From contig OY970334.1 in assembly GCA_963717445.1 (NCBI GenBank), forward strand, positions 3,348,001 through 3,412,000: a stretch of 64,000 nt of DNA, written 5' to 3'. Under the pieces are notes generated by a model. It searched no databases. It worked only from the letters and a program-made list of their open reading frames with translations, and had not been told where the DNA came from. The translations under genes and the position numbers were made by a program. This DNA is from JAGVPT01 sp963717445 (GTDB taxonomy: Bacteria; Bacteroidota; Ignavibacteria; UBA10030; UBA8401). Positions within the stretch are counted from its first letter, which is position 1, and each line of letters begins with the position of its first letter. Positions 1-8,935 of this stretch are shown piece after piece.

Positions 1-275
1 ATCCTTCCCGTCCACAAACCTGACGATTTCGATTAATGTTGCAAAAGCTGCATGTGTTGTATCCTCGGAATCGGGGGCAGTGGGGGTGGGGGCGATGCGC
101 GCGTTGAGAAAACGGCTGGCATGTGCAGGTGGCAAGGGGGAGCAGTTTTCTCTTAGCTGTGTGCAGGAAAGCATCGCCAGCATTCCGATTCCGAGAAGCT
201 CTCTTTGCTTCTTTCTCTGGCACCAGAGAAAGAAGGATGACTTCAAGGCTATTATTTAAAATGAGTCACGACCAG
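1..275 (+). repeat. Repeat R1, copy A (inverted partner at 57614-57929)
   Basis: Nearly the whole stretch before the first gene matches the reverse complement of 57614-57929 with only scattered differences. Both copies carry the same G-rich tract (around 75-98) and the same palindrome (209-234 here: TTCTTTCTCTGG and its complement). They diverge just after the shared AAAATGAGTCAC (about 258-269). Copy A lacks a piece of about 46 bases that copy B has after its GAGAAGCTCT. The element may begin before the window, so its left end is unknown. I see no gene in 1-331; the open frames across it look incidental. Confidence 0.85.
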
Positions 276-331
276 CCATTTGCCTCTCAGGCTGTGGTCG
301 GTTATATTGTACAAGGAGAACAAAAAAAGCA

Positions 332-1234
332 ATGGCGTACAATCGAAATCAATATAATTATTACCGTCCCAGTTTTTTCGGTGGATTCAGCTTTTTCCCG
401 CCGGTGATCAAGACATTGCTGCTTTCCAACACCGGGGTATTCCTTGTCATGCTTTTTTTGGGGAATTTTCGCGTTGGCGATTACTCGCTCTCCCTCGTTA
501 TGAACGAATGGTTTGCGTTGTTCCCGCTTGGGCAGGGTTTTCAAGTATGGCAGCTTTTCACCTACCTCTTCATGCACGCAGGTTTAAGTCATCTCTTCTT
601 CAACATGCTTGCCCTCTGGATGTTCGGGATGGAATTGGAGAACACGTGGGGGTCGCGAAAATTCTTGACATATTATTTGATATGCGGTGTAGGTGCGGGT
701 TTATCGAACATCCTTATCGGTCCGTTGTTCACATCAGTCGGACCGACAATCGGCGCATCGGGGGCAATTTACGGTGTGCTGCTTGCCTATGGGCTGTTGT
801 TCCCTGACCGGTTGATTTTTATCTACTTCTTTATCCCGCTTAAAGCAAAATACTTTGTCGTTCTGTATATGGTGATTGAATTTGTCTCCGTCAGTAACAC
901 TGACGGGATTGCCCACTTCGCCCATCTGGGCGGCGCGGTCGTCGGTTTCATTTATCTTCTTGCCGACGGGTTCCGTTTTTCACGGTCGCAAAGCTCGGTC
1001 CGGTCACGAAATGTTTTTTCCGGATGGACAGCACCACGTCGTCCGAACGATAGTTATGAAAATGTCACCGAAGCTCAGGTCTATGATATCAAAGAAAATC
1101 AGCGGAAAGAAGAAGCGCAGGTGATCCAGCAGCGTATCGATGACATCCTTGACAAGATCAGTAAAGCGGGATACCAGAGCCTGAGCGATGAGGAAAAGAA
1201 AATGCTGTTCGAGGCGAGCAAAAAACTAAACTAA
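332..1234 (+). CDS. Rhomboid family intramembrane serine protease
   Basis: A polytopic membrane protease that cleaves substrates within the membrane. The 300-residue protein has about six hydrophobic segments between residues 25 and 215. The catalytic serine lies in GASGAIYG (Ser143) and the catalytic histidine in HFAHLGG (His198). The conserved first-loop pattern HAGLSHLFFNM, the usual WR/HxxxHLxxNM region of rhomboids, is at about residues 82-92. The cytoplasmic tail (about 215-300) is charged and probably helical. ispG starts eight bases after the stop, so the two may be co-transcribed. The natural substrate cannot be told from sequence. Confidence 0.93.
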   Translation: MAYNRNQYNYYRPSFFGGFSFFPPVIKTLLLSNTGVFLVMLFLGNFRVGDYSLSLVMNEWFALFPLGQGFQVWQLFTYLFMHAGLSHLFFNMLALWMFGMELENTWGSRKFLTYYLICGVGAGLSNILIGPLFTSVGPTIGASGAIYGVLLAYGLLFPDRLIFIYFFIPLKAKYFVVLYMVIEFVSVSNTDGIAHFAHLGGAVVGFIYLLADGFRFSRSQSSVRSRNVFSGWTAPRRPNDSYENVTEAQVYDIKENQRKEEAQVIQQRIDDILDKISKAGYQSLSDEEKKMLFEASKKLN

Positions 1235-1241
1235 TTGTTTT

Positions 1242-2381
1242 GTGTTTTCTATGGACACATTATTACCGGTTCTTGAACAACCGCGGGTAGATGAGACGCC
1301 GCATGTTCACTACAAAGTCGGCGTGAGGCGGAAAACGCGCCAAGTCAACATCGGCGGAATAAAAGTCGGAGGAGGAGCGCCGATCTCCGTCCAGACAATG
1401 ACGAAGACGAAGACGGACGATGTTGCCGCGACGGTTGCTCAGATAAAAGCTGCTGCAGAGGAAGGCTGCGATATTGTTCGCGTGACGGTGAACGATAAAG
1501 AGGCGGCCGAAGCGATGGCAGAAATTGTTCGCCAATCCCCGGTCCCGATTGTTGCCGACATCCATTTCAATCATATCTTTGCACTGAAAGCAATCCAGGC
1601 AAACGTCGCAAAGGTTCGGATCAATCCGGGCAATATCGGCTCGAAGGACCGCATCCGGGAAGTATTGACGGCGGCGAAAGATAAAGGCATTCCGATTCGC
1701 ATCGGCGTGAACTCGGGATCCCTCGAAGAAGATATTCTCGAAAAACACGGTTACCCGACGGCAGAAGCGTTGTATGAGAGCGCCATGCGCCACGTCGGGA
1801 TATGTGACGAGTTTGATTTTCACGACGTTATCATTTCCGTAAAATCCACCGACGTTCGTTTGATGATCGAAGCATATCGGTTGGTTGCGGCACGCACGGA
1901 CATTCCCTTGCACCTCGGTGTGACGGAAGCCGGGCTTACGCGAGTCGGCACGATTAAGTCCGCGGTCGGCATCGGCACGCTGCTGGCAGAAGGTATCGGC
2001 GACACGATCCGTGTTTCACTGACGGACGACCCTGTGAAAGAAGTTGAAGTCGGGAAAGAAATTCTTTGCTCGCTCGGCCTTGCATCACGAAACATTGAAC
2101 TGATCGCGTGCCCGACATGCGGCCGGATTGAAGTCGACCTCTTCAGCATTATGGCGCAGTTGGAAGAAAGGCTTCAAGGAGTCAAGAAGCCGGTAAAAAT
2201 TGCCGTGCTCGGCTGCGTTGTGAACGGACCCGGCGAGGCAAGCGAAGCGGACATCGGTATTGCAGCCGGCAAAGGGGTTGCAATCCTTTACCGCAAAGGA
2301 GAGATGATCAAGCGCGTGAAAGAGAGTGAGATCGTCGATACGATCGTTGAAGAAGTGGCAAACTTCCAGCCGAAAGTGTAA
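1242..2381 (+). CDS. ispG: 4-hydroxy-3-methylbut-2-enyl-diphosphate synthase (IspG/GcpE)
   Basis: A cytoplasmic [4Fe-4S] enzyme of the MEP isoprenoid pathway that converts the cyclic diphosphate MEcPP to HMBPP. The 379-residue protein has the TIM-barrel part first (SVQTMTKTKTDD near residue 50) and the iron-sulfur part at the C-terminus, with cysteines at about 290, 293 (ACPTCGR) and 325 (GCVVNGPGE). Length is normal for the bacterial single-insert form. It starts at a GTG (1242) or at an ATG three codons later (1251); neither has a strong ribosome binding site. ispE of the same pathway lies at 16.1-17.0 kb. A strong hairpin terminator follows directly. Confidence 0.97.
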   Translation: MFSMDTLLPVLEQPRVDETPHVHYKVGVRRKTRQVNIGGIKVGGGAPISVQTMTKTKTDDVAATVAQIKAAAEEGCDIVRVTVNDKEAAEAMAEIVRQSPVPIVADIHFNHIFALKAIQANVAKVRINPGNIGSKDRIREVLTAAKDKGIPIRIGVNSGSLEEDILEKHGYPTAEALYESAMRHVGICDEFDFHDVIISVKSTDVRLMIEAYRLVAARTDIPLHLGVTEAGLTRVGTIKSAVGIGTLLAEGIGDTIRVSLTDDPVKEVEVGKEILCSLGLASRNIELIACPTCGRIEVDLFSIMAQLEERLQGVKKPVKIAVLGCVVNGPGEASEADIGIAAGKGVAILYRKGEMIKRVKESEIVDTIVEEVANFQPKV

Positions 2382-2417
2382 AGAGCATCTCTCGCGACAA
2401 GTTGAGGTGCTCTTTTT
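2382..2417 (+). terminator. Rho-independent terminator after ispG
   Basis: AGAGCATCTC at 2382-2391 pairs with GAGGTGCTCT at 2404-2413 (ten pairs, one G-T wobble) around a 12-base loop, followed by a run of T. It begins immediately after the ispG stop codon and also lies just past the end of the convergent anti-sigma gene. Confidence 0.85.
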
Positions 2418-2489
2418 ATCTCACCGCTCACAGCCACGTTATGCAGTTGAAAAGGTATAACGAGGATTACAATGGAGCGATTTCCCAAA

Positions 2490-3050
2490 TTATGACCTCA
2501 GTTTAATAAAGCGCCCTCCAAACATCCGATCCACTGCAACCAGTACTCCAATTGCCAGCGCAATAATAAAGATTGCTTTCCAGAATTGCACGTCGCCGGT
2601 AGTCTCGATTATTTCTGTGATCGTAGTCGTACCGTGATCAAATGTCTGCATCCCTTTCGTGTACATTGTTGAGAGTGGCTCAGTGATTTTTGTAATTGAC
2701 AAAAGCGTTTTGTCCGATTGGCCGTTCACGCTTGATACCCGGACGATTGCGAATCCAATGATAGCGAGAACTACAGCCATCGCTACAAGACTTCCAAGTT
2801 TACCGAGAACCCGCAAAGCCAGCGAGTCGCGCGATGGCGGAGCGACGTTCACCATGACTAATGCGGCTAAACCTGCCGGGGCATTAAAAAGAGGCTCATG
2901 CCGCACAATGTGCTTTATTGAACGTTCCATCTCGACTCTTTGGCGGCAAGCGGGGCACACGGCAAGATGCGCTGCAATCTTGTCGGTCTCCTCTTTGCCA
3001 CGCCGATTGTCTATGAACTCAAAAAGCTCCTCTGTTGTTGGGTGGCTCAT
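2490..3050 (-). CDS. Zinc-finger anti-sigma factor (membrane-anchored)
   Basis: Probable anti-sigma factor for the ECF sigma factor encoded just upstream; its start overlaps the end of that gene by four bases, so translation is likely coupled. The 186-residue protein carries the Hx3CxxC zinc-binding (ZAS) motif as HLAVCPAC near residues 28-35. A membrane helix follows at about 88-108, then a region of about 45 residues, and a second hydrophobic helix near the C-terminus (about 158-175). In this family the N-terminal zinc domain holds the sigma factor at the membrane until a signal releases it. The signal is unknown here. Confidence 0.85.
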   Translation of the reverse strand: MSHPTTEELFEFIDNRRGKEETDKIAAHLAVCPACRQRVEMERSIKHIVRHEPLFNAPAGLAALVMVNVAPPSRDSLALRVLGKLGSLVAMAVVLAIIGFAIVRVSSVNGQSDKTLLSITKITEPLSTMYTKGMQTFDHGTTTITEIIETTGDVQFWKAIFIIALAIGVLVAVDRMFGGRFIKLRS

Positions 3051-3634
3051 CGTACAAGCTCCTTGGTTTCGGTTCGCCGAAGGATTCCCTCACGCAGCAT
3101 AACCCGTGCGCGGAACAAACGTGCCTTCACTGTCCCCAGTGGCGATCCGGTGATCTTTGCAATTTCATCGTAGCTTAAGTCGTCAAGGTAAAACATCGTC
3201 GTGATTCCGCTGTACAACGGGGGAAGCTCGTTCATTGCGTCTATGACATGCTGCCTGAATTCTTCTCCCTCGAAAACCGAATCCGGAATCTCGCTGAAAT
3301 CCGGAATTTCCTCTTCCGACTTTTCCTCGTTGTTGTTTGATGAAATCGATTGTAACGGCACTTCGCGCTTCGACAAAACAGTCGAACAGACGTTGAATAA
3401 AATTCGGTACAGCCATGTCGAGAAACTTGACCGCTTCTCGAACTGCGCTAGCGCATTGAAAGCCCTCACGAAGGCGTCTTGAACCGCTTCTTCGGCCTCT
3501 TCCCGGTTTCGAAGCATCCGCATGGCAAGCGTCATCGCTTTGTCCTGATGTCGTTCTACAAGATCTGCAAATGAACGCGTGTTTCCCACGAGGACACGGT
3601 TAATGATCTCATGATCCGACAGCGGTTTCATCAA
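3047..3634 (-). CDS. ECF-type RNA polymerase sigma factor
   Basis: A 195-residue alternative sigma factor of the extracytoplasmic-function type. Region 2 spans about residues 20-90 (LVERHQDKAMTLAMRMLRN and the helix DAFVRAFNALAQFE). Region 4 is at about 130-185, with the helix-turn-helix LSYDEIAKITGSPLGTVKARLFRARV. An acidic linker of about 30 residues (rich in E and S) joins the two. It is paired with a ZAS anti-sigma gene downstream. Upstream, the minus strand holds a possible ECF-type promoter (GCAACC and GTCTAA about 20 bases apart, around 3660-3690), which would fit autoregulation but is weak evidence. Confidence 0.93.
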   Translation of the reverse strand: MMKPLSDHEIINRVLVGNTRSFADLVERHQDKAMTLAMRMLRNREEAEEAVQDAFVRAFNALAQFEKRSSFSTWLYRILFNVCSTVLSKREVPLQSISSNNNEEKSEEEIPDFSEIPDSVFEGEEFRQHVIDAMNELPPLYSGITTMFYLDDLSYDEIAKITGSPLGTVKARLFRARVMLREGILRRTETKELVR

Positions 3635-3652
3635 TTCTGCATTAGTGTATAT

Positions 3653-3677
3653 ACCTTCTTAGACTTCAAAAGAAGGT
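3653..3677. repeat. Small inverted repeat in the sigma-factor divergent region
   Basis: ACCTTCTT (3653-3660) and AAGAAGGT (3670-3677) form an eight-base inverted repeat around a nine-base centre. It lies between the divergent ECF sigma gene and the small membrane protein gene. It could be a regulator site or part of the promoter region; nothing in the sequence decides this. Confidence 0.4.
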
Positions 3678-3788
3678 TCAGGGTTGCGTAAAAAATATTT
3701 TCATTTTGTCGCAACCTTCATCGCGATTTTCAAGTCAAAGATAGTAAAGAGGCAAGCGAACGTCAATCAACTTTTCAAGGAGGATGCG

Positions 3789-4136
3789 ATGATCGGTATA
3801 TTGGTTCCTATCACGTTATTTATTCTTACGGCAATTGTTCTTTGGAAGTTCTTCGACTCCAGGCACATCGAGCGGAAGGCCATCATCGAGAAAGGACTGA
3901 ATCCGTCCGATTACATGGAACTGTACAAACGCCAAGCCTTCGCGACAAATCCGCTATCGAGCTTGAAATGGGGTCTGCTAGCAATATTTGCAGGATTGGG
4001 AACTCTCACAGCGATGGTTCTCGACAGTTGGTACCATTCTGAGGAAATCATCTATCCGGGCGTAATCCTTATCTTCGGTGGAATCGGCCTGGTTGTGTAT
4101 TATACTATCGCATCGAAGAAGATAAAAGAGCCGTGA
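3789..4136 (+). CDS. Small membrane protein, DUF6249-like
   Basis: A 115-residue protein with three hydrophobic helices (about residues 2-20, 57-77 and 87-107) and a charged segment between the first two (RHIERKAIIEKGLNPSDYMELYK). Small membrane proteins of this shape (DUF6249-like) are commonly linked to ECF sigma/anti-sigma pairs in Bacteroidetes; that assignment is from memory of the family, and no function is known. The start at 3789 is chosen because AAGGAGG lies just upstream at good spacing. An in-frame ATG 105 bases earlier has no such site. Confidence 0.7.
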   Translation: MIGILVPITLFILTAIVLWKFFDSRHIERKAIIEKGLNPSDYMELYKRQAFATNPLSSLKWGLLAIFAGLGTLTAMVLDSWYHSEEIIYPGVILIFGGIGLVVYYTIASKKIKEP

Positions 4137-4163
4137 TAATTCGCCCGATTTTTCAAAAAATAA

Positions 4164-4210
4164 TTCTCACGCGGAATCGGAAAAAAACTTACACCGGCTT
4201 CGCGTGAGAA
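4164..4210. repeat. Ten-base perfect inverted repeat, possible terminator or operator
   Basis: TTCTCACGCG (4164-4173) and CGCGTGAGAA (4201-4210) are perfect reverse complements separated by 27 bases, followed by a moderately T-rich stretch. The site lies between the small membrane protein gene and the phosphoesterase gene. It may act as a terminator for the former, though the loop is long and the T run is interrupted. Confidence 0.5.
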
Positions 4211-4288
4211 ACCTCTTTTATTTGACCCCATTTTCCTCTATATTTCTTGTGTAGGAATTCTTCACAATTTCACACAAGGAATAGAAAT

Positions 4289-5083
4289 TTGCCCTCCCAT
4301 TTGAATATCCTTTTTATCGGCGATATCGTCGGGAAGCCCGGAATGGAGATGGCTTCTACAATTCTCAAAAGCCTTCTCGAGAAGCACCATATCGATATGT
4401 GCATTGCGAACGGTGAAAACCTCACAGACGGCAAGGGCCTTTCAGAAGAAGATGCGAAAAAGCTGTTCGACCTCGGCGTTCATGTCATCACCTCCGGCAA
4501 TCATGTGTGGGATCGCTGGGATTCCCGCAAGGTGCTTGGTGGGAACAAAAATATTTTGCGTCCGCTCAATTATCCCCGTGAAAATGCCGGATACGGTTTT
4601 GTAGTTTACGAGCTGGAAGGAAAAGCAAAAGTCGGAGTTCTCAACGTCCAGGGAAGGACGTTCATGCAGCCGCTCGACGACCCGTTCAAAACTGTCGATT
4701 GGGCGCTCGGGAAAATCAACGAGCAAACGAAAGTCTCGATCCTTGATTTTCATGCCGAAGCTACCGCGGAAAAAATTGCGATGGGATGGTACGTCGATGG
4801 CCGTGTCAGCGCTCTCTTCGGAACTCACACCCACACTCCCACTGCCGACGCTAAGATCCTGCCGCGCAGCACAGCATACATAACCGATGTCGGCATGTCG
4901 GGACCGTATGATTCGGTGATCGGGATGAATAAAGAACAGGCCATCCATCGTTTCCTCAAGCAAACGCCCCACAAATATGAGACGGCGACAAATGACGTTC
5001 ACCTTTGCGCTGTTGCGGTCGAAGTAGAAGTTGAGACCGGTAAAGCCTTGCGGATAGAACAAATTATCTTCCCGAAATTTTGA
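4289..5083 (+). CDS. YmdB-type metallophosphoesterase (TIGR00282 family)
   Basis: A calcineurin-like metallophosphoesterase of about 264 residues, the family's usual length. Metal-binding signatures are visible in order: FIGDIVGKPG at the N-terminus, NGENLTDGKG, SGNHVWD, DFHAEAT and FGTHTHTPTAD. Bacillus YmdB hydrolyses cyclic AMP in vitro and affects biofilm and RNA turnover; the role here is not known. The start is taken as the TTG at 4289, which has AAGG nine to twelve bases upstream and places the first beta strand close to the N-terminus. A longer reading from 4247 adds 14 residues that do not look like the family. Confidence 0.9.
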   Translation: MPSHLNILFIGDIVGKPGMEMASTILKSLLEKHHIDMCIANGENLTDGKGLSEEDAKKLFDLGVHVITSGNHVWDRWDSRKVLGGNKNILRPLNYPRENAGYGFVVYELEGKAKVGVLNVQGRTFMQPLDDPFKTVDWALGKINEQTKVSILDFHAEATAEKIAMGWYVDGRVSALFGTHTHTPTADAKILPRSTAYITDVGMSGPYDSVIGMNKEQAIHRFLKQTPHKYETATNDVHLCAVAVEVEVETGKALRIEQIIFPKF

Positions 5084-5187
5084 GAATACTGTAAAACAAG
5101 AAACGTAAAAAGTCGGAGAACGATCATCATACTTCTCACGATTTAGCCCTGAACCCGGAATCGCTTACAATAAATGAAACGTCCATC

Positions 5188-6084
5188 GTGTCAGCATTCA
5201 TTATAGACGGAAAGAAAATAGCCGAAGAGATTCGACACGAAGTTAAAGCATCGGCGATGCAATTAAGAACGCGGATAGGGGTCGTCCCCGGCCTCGCCTT
5301 CATTCTTGTCGGTGAAAATCCGGCATCGCAGTCGTACGTGAAAAGCAAGGGGAAAGCTTGCGAGGAGTTAGGCTTCTATTCTGTCACGGAAAAAGTACCC
5401 GAGTCAATTTCTGAAGCCGAAGTGCTGTCAATGATCGATGCATTCAACGGTGAACCGAAAATACACGGCATTCTCGTTCAGCTTCCTCTTCCCAAACATA
5501 TCAACGAACAAAAAATTATTGAAGCGATTTCACCGGCCAAGGACGTTGATGGATTCCATCCTATCAGCGCCGGCAGGATGATGATCGGTGCAGAGACATT
5601 TTACCCATGCACGCCGGCTGGAATATGGGAACTCTTGAAACGGAGTGCGATTAATCCTTCCGGCAAGCACGTTGTCGTTGCCGGACGGAGCAACATTGTC
5701 GGCAAGCCGATTGCAAATATCCTGGTGCAAAAAAAAGAATGGTGCAATGCGATCGTGACGGTTGCTCACACTGCCGCTGCCGACCTCGGTTATTATACAC
5801 GGCAGGCCGACATCCTCATTGTCGCTATGGGAAAAGCTCGGGCCATCACTGCGCCGATGATAAAAACTGGGGCAGTAGTGATTGACGTTGGCATCAATCG
5901 CGTCGAAGATCGTTCGACAAAGACCGGTTATCGCCTTGTTGGGGATGTTGATTTTGAATCGGTGAAAGAAATTGCGGGCGCAATGACTCCGGTTCCGGGC
6001 GGTGTCGGACCGATGACGATCGCCATGTTGATGGTGAACACGCTGAAATCAGCAGAGCGTTCCCGAAATTTCATGAAAGGCTGA
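5188..6084 (+). CDS. folD: Bifunctional methylenetetrahydrofolate dehydrogenase/cyclohydrolase
   Basis: FolD interconverts 5,10-methylene-, 5,10-methenyl- and 10-formyl-tetrahydrofolate in the cytoplasm, supplying one-carbon units; 10-formyl-THF is also the donor for Fmt, encoded at 56.2 kb. The 298-residue protein has the substrate motif YVKSKGKACEELGF (catalytic lysine), DVDGFHP, the Rossmann-fold signature VVVAGRSNIVGKP and the C-terminal GGVGPMTIAML. It uses a GTG start at 5188. There is no marked ribosome binding site. Confidence 0.97.
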   Translation: MSAFIIDGKKIAEEIRHEVKASAMQLRTRIGVVPGLAFILVGENPASQSYVKSKGKACEELGFYSVTEKVPESISEAEVLSMIDAFNGEPKIHGILVQLPLPKHINEQKIIEAISPAKDVDGFHPISAGRMMIGAETFYPCTPAGIWELLKRSAINPSGKHVVVAGRSNIVGKPIANILVQKKEWCNAIVTVAHTAAADLGYYTRQADILIVAMGKARAITAPMIKTGAVVIDVGINRVEDRSTKTGYRLVGDVDFESVKEIAGAMTPVPGGVGPMTIAMLMVNTLKSAERSRNFMKG

Positions 6085-6116
6085 AATTTTAGCATGTTGG
6101 CTGTATCTAAATTTTT

Positions 6117-7982
6117 ATGTCATTGTTCCCCATGAAAGTTCTATTATTTCTTACATCCCTTTTTGCGGTCCTTTCCTGCACATCGGCTCAAACTCAGGAC
6201 GAACAAAACAAGTTTCGTTTAGCCCAGAGCTTTGAACAGGCGGGGGAGTATGACCGCGCCTGCCAATTATATGGAGACCTGGTCCGAGCCGATTCGGTGA
6301 ACTATGCCTACTTTGACGGCCTTCGCCGATGCTACGAGCAATTGAAAAACTACGACGCAGCAATTGCCATAAGTCTCCGCCGGTTGAATCGGGAGCCTGG
6401 GGATATCAACAATATGGCAGCCGTGGGGGCACTGTATTATAAATCGGGGAACGAAGCGCGCGCGGATTCTATGTGGAATGCAGCGATCGATGTAATGCCG
6501 AAAAACCCTGTGAGTTATACAATAGTGAGCATGGTCCAATCAGACAACCGCCTTTTCGACAAGTCGATCGCTACGTATCTTCGCGGAAGAAAGGAAATCG
6601 GCGAGCCGACGTTGTTTGCCGGAGAACTGGCGATGCTCTATTCTTTGATGATGAATTATGCTGAAGCGACCCGCGAATTCATAACGCTGCTCTCCCTCAA
6701 TGAACACGAAATTGACCTCGTCGAATCGAGGTTAGCGGGCTTCACGGGAAGTGAAGAGGGTCTTGCGGCAGCAACCAACACGGTTGAGGAAGCTGTCGCA
6801 AGGGAATCTAAAAGTGTTGTGTTACGCCGTTTGCTCCTCTGGCTCTATATGGAGGGGAAACGGTTTGATAAAGCATTCGAAGTTGCCAAAGAGGTAGACG
6901 AGACAACTCATTCGAACGGTATTGAAATGGAGTCATTTGCCGATCTGGTGTTTAAGGAAAAATCTTACGACGTTGCTGCCAAAGCATACCGATACTTGAT
7001 CGAAAAATATCCGATGATACCCCGATTACCGAATGCGAAATTTGGGTATGCACGAGCAGTAGAGGAACGGGGTGCGGCAGCCGATACGTCGAACGTCATG
7101 CATTCGGCGCCCGGTGCTCTTCTCTCGGAGTCACAACCGGGCTATCACGGAGCGATGGAGCTATATCTTTCACTGTCGAAGGAGTATCCCCGATCAGAAA
7201 TCAGCGCGCAGGCATTGTACCGTGCGGGTCTCATGCAATACAGAGACTATTTTAATTTAGATGCCGCAGTGCAGATTCTCAATTCTCTGCTCACGCTTCC
7301 CTCAGCCCGGCAGATGGAACCGGCAATTCTGGAAACCACTGGCGAGATTCATATTGTGCAGGGGAAACTCAATGAAGCTGCTCACCGGTATTCGGGGATT
7401 TTGTCATCGCCGTATGCGCTGCCAGAAGAGAAAACGCGGGCACGATTTCATTTGGCGGAGATTCAATACTTCCAATGCAATTTTGACAGCGCATCGTCCA
7501 TTCTTCAGGGAATTGCAAAGGCTCTCTCCGACAATGAAGCGAACGATGCGCTCCGTCTTCTCCATTTCATCAAAGAAAATCAGCCGGGATATACTGACGC
7601 ATTAAAGGAATATGTGCGAGCTGCCTTGCTCGAACGTCAGAAGAAATTTTCGGAGGCCATTCCGGTATTTGCGTCTACCGTCCAGACGTTCCCCGATGCT
7701 CCTCTTGTCGATAACGCCCTTATCGAGAAGGCGAAACTTTCCATCGCCACCAGCCAATATAGTGAAGCTCTTGCTTCATACCAAAAGCTGCTCACTGATT
7801 ATCCGAAAAGTATTCTTCGGGACAAAGCGCAGTTTGGCATCGGCGAGGTGTATCAATATCAATTGAAGGAGAAAGACGAAGCAATTCGTGCGTATGAAGA
7901 GCTTCTGGCGTTATACCCTAATTCGTTATTGGTCGAGCCGGCCCGGAAAAGAATCCGTGAATTGCGAGGCGATACCTTGTAG
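6117..7982 (+). CDS. TPR-repeat protein, probably exported
   Basis: A 621-residue protein built of tetratricopeptide repeats over most of its length. The N-terminus is hydrophobic (LLFLTSLFAVLSC), with a cysteine where a lipobox would end, so it may be a lipoprotein, although the preceding residues are not ideal. The C-terminal third (about 480-615) resembles the TPRs of YbgF/BamD-like proteins, with spacings such as EAIRAYEELLALYPNS. Such proteins act as scaffolds in the periplasm; the partner is unknown. The ATG at 6132 is an equally possible start. Confidence 0.75.
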   Translation: MSLFPMKVLLFLTSLFAVLSCTSAQTQDEQNKFRLAQSFEQAGEYDRACQLYGDLVRADSVNYAYFDGLRRCYEQLKNYDAAIAISLRRLNREPGDINNMAAVGALYYKSGNEARADSMWNAAIDVMPKNPVSYTIVSMVQSDNRLFDKSIATYLRGRKEIGEPTLFAGELAMLYSLMMNYAEATREFITLLSLNEHEIDLVESRLAGFTGSEEGLAAATNTVEEAVARESKSVVLRRLLLWLYMEGKRFDKAFEVAKEVDETTHSNGIEMESFADLVFKEKSYDVAAKAYRYLIEKYPMIPRLPNAKFGYARAVEERGAAADTSNVMHSAPGALLSESQPGYHGAMELYLSLSKEYPRSEISAQALYRAGLMQYRDYFNLDAAVQILNSLLTLPSARQMEPAILETTGEIHIVQGKLNEAAHRYSGILSSPYALPEEKTRARFHLAEIQYFQCNFDSASSILQGIAKALSDNEANDALRLLHFIKENQPGYTDALKEYVRAALLERQKKFSEAIPVFASTVQTFPDAPLVDNALIEKAKLSIATSQYSEALASYQKLLTDYPKSILRDKAQFGIGEVYQYQLKEKDEAIRAYEELLALYPNSLLVEPARKRIRELRGDTL

Positions 7983-7986
7983 GGAC

Positions 7987-8015
7987 TTGACATGAATCTT
8001 TCCGCTGTGTATCTT
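7987..8015 (+). promoter_or_regulatory. Sigma-70-like promoter for the outer-membrane barrel gene
   Basis: A consensus -35 box TTGACA (7987-7992) is followed by a 17-base spacer and TATCTT (8010-8015). The site is 31 bases before the ATG at 8047, which has a strong AGGAGG ribosome binding site. Confidence 0.65.
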
Positions 8016-8046
8016 CAATTGTGAAGCTATTTAGGAGGTTGGAGCT

Positions 8047-8724
8047 ATGAAACTAGCGTTGTGCGTGTGCCTCTTCACCGGAGTCACGGTTGCCTTTGCG
8101 CAAACTTCATACCCTCTCGGCGATGACCAAGTTCGTTCCGAGATGTCGGCGAGTGAACTCCATTCATCCCAAATGAACGATCGGGCAGATTTCGGCATCA
8201 CGACCGGATATGCCGGGTTTAAAATCGACAATACGGCCCGTAATGGAGCCAACATTGATCTTCACGCACTCCTTGCCAAAATTTCTCCACTGAGGCTCGA
8301 GGTTAATGCGGGAGTAATTTTTTACAGTTCTTCATTATCGATGGGACAATCGTTCCAGAATTCCCCTTACATATACCAATCGAACGTCTATTCTGCTGAT
8401 CAATTCTCTCAGCCTCGATCCGGCTTCACTTTCGGGCTCGGCTATATTGGGAGCAACGTCCTGTACTATTTTTCTGAAGGGAAGGTCCGTCCGTACGTTG
8501 CTGCCGGAGTGAACGCAGTGGGCTGGCAGATGGATGAAGGCATCGCAGGAACACTCGCTCCTTCTGCCCGCGCTGGAATCGAAATCGCAGTGAACTCCTC
8601 GTTCACCGGATTTGTTGAGGCGCGTTACATGTACGGTTTTCCGAACGTATTGAATCAGTATTCGTCGTCGCTTAACTATGTGACGGATATTGCATTCGGC
8701 ATATCGTTCGCTCCAAGTTTGTAA
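8047..8724 (+). CDS. Outer-membrane beta-barrel family protein
   Basis: A 225-residue protein with a signal peptide (MKLALCVCLFTGVTVAFAQ). It is followed by alternating hydrophobic/polar strands rich in Tyr, Gly and Ser and ends in an aromatic-poor but typical barrel strand (DIAFGISFAPSL). Patterns such as FTFGLGYIGSNVLYYF and RPYVAAGVNAVGWQ resemble the OmpA/opacity-type eight-strand barrels. It has its own promoter and an ideal ribosome binding site. The specific function cannot be read from sequence. Confidence 0.75.
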   Translation: MKLALCVCLFTGVTVAFAQTSYPLGDDQVRSEMSASELHSSQMNDRADFGITTGYAGFKIDNTARNGANIDLHALLAKISPLRLEVNAGVIFYSSSLSMGQSFQNSPYIYQSNVYSADQFSQPRSGFTFGLGYIGSNVLYYFSEGKVRPYVAAGVNAVGWQMDEGIAGTLAPSARAGIEIAVNSSFTGFVEARYMYGFPNVLNQYSSSLNYVTDIAFGISFAPSL

Positions 8725-8935
8725 TTTTAAAGATCACTTCTTTCCCCTCCCATCGCCTTCTCAGAAGAAAATGATTCTTGCTCAATCAATGCATTCTTCC
8801 CTTTCCGCCGTTTGGTGTTATGCATAAACTGATCGACGATCAGTCGGACGGGGATTTTTCCATTGCATAAGATCGGAGCGATTTGTTGTTGGTTGTTGTG
8901 CCTTGAAACTTTCATAAGAAGAAATAGGAGGCTGG

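Noticed and set aside
123..407. Open frame across repeat R1 copy A, also found in copy B
   Set aside because: The shared product comes only from the repeat; it has no start signal and overlaps the rhomboid gene.
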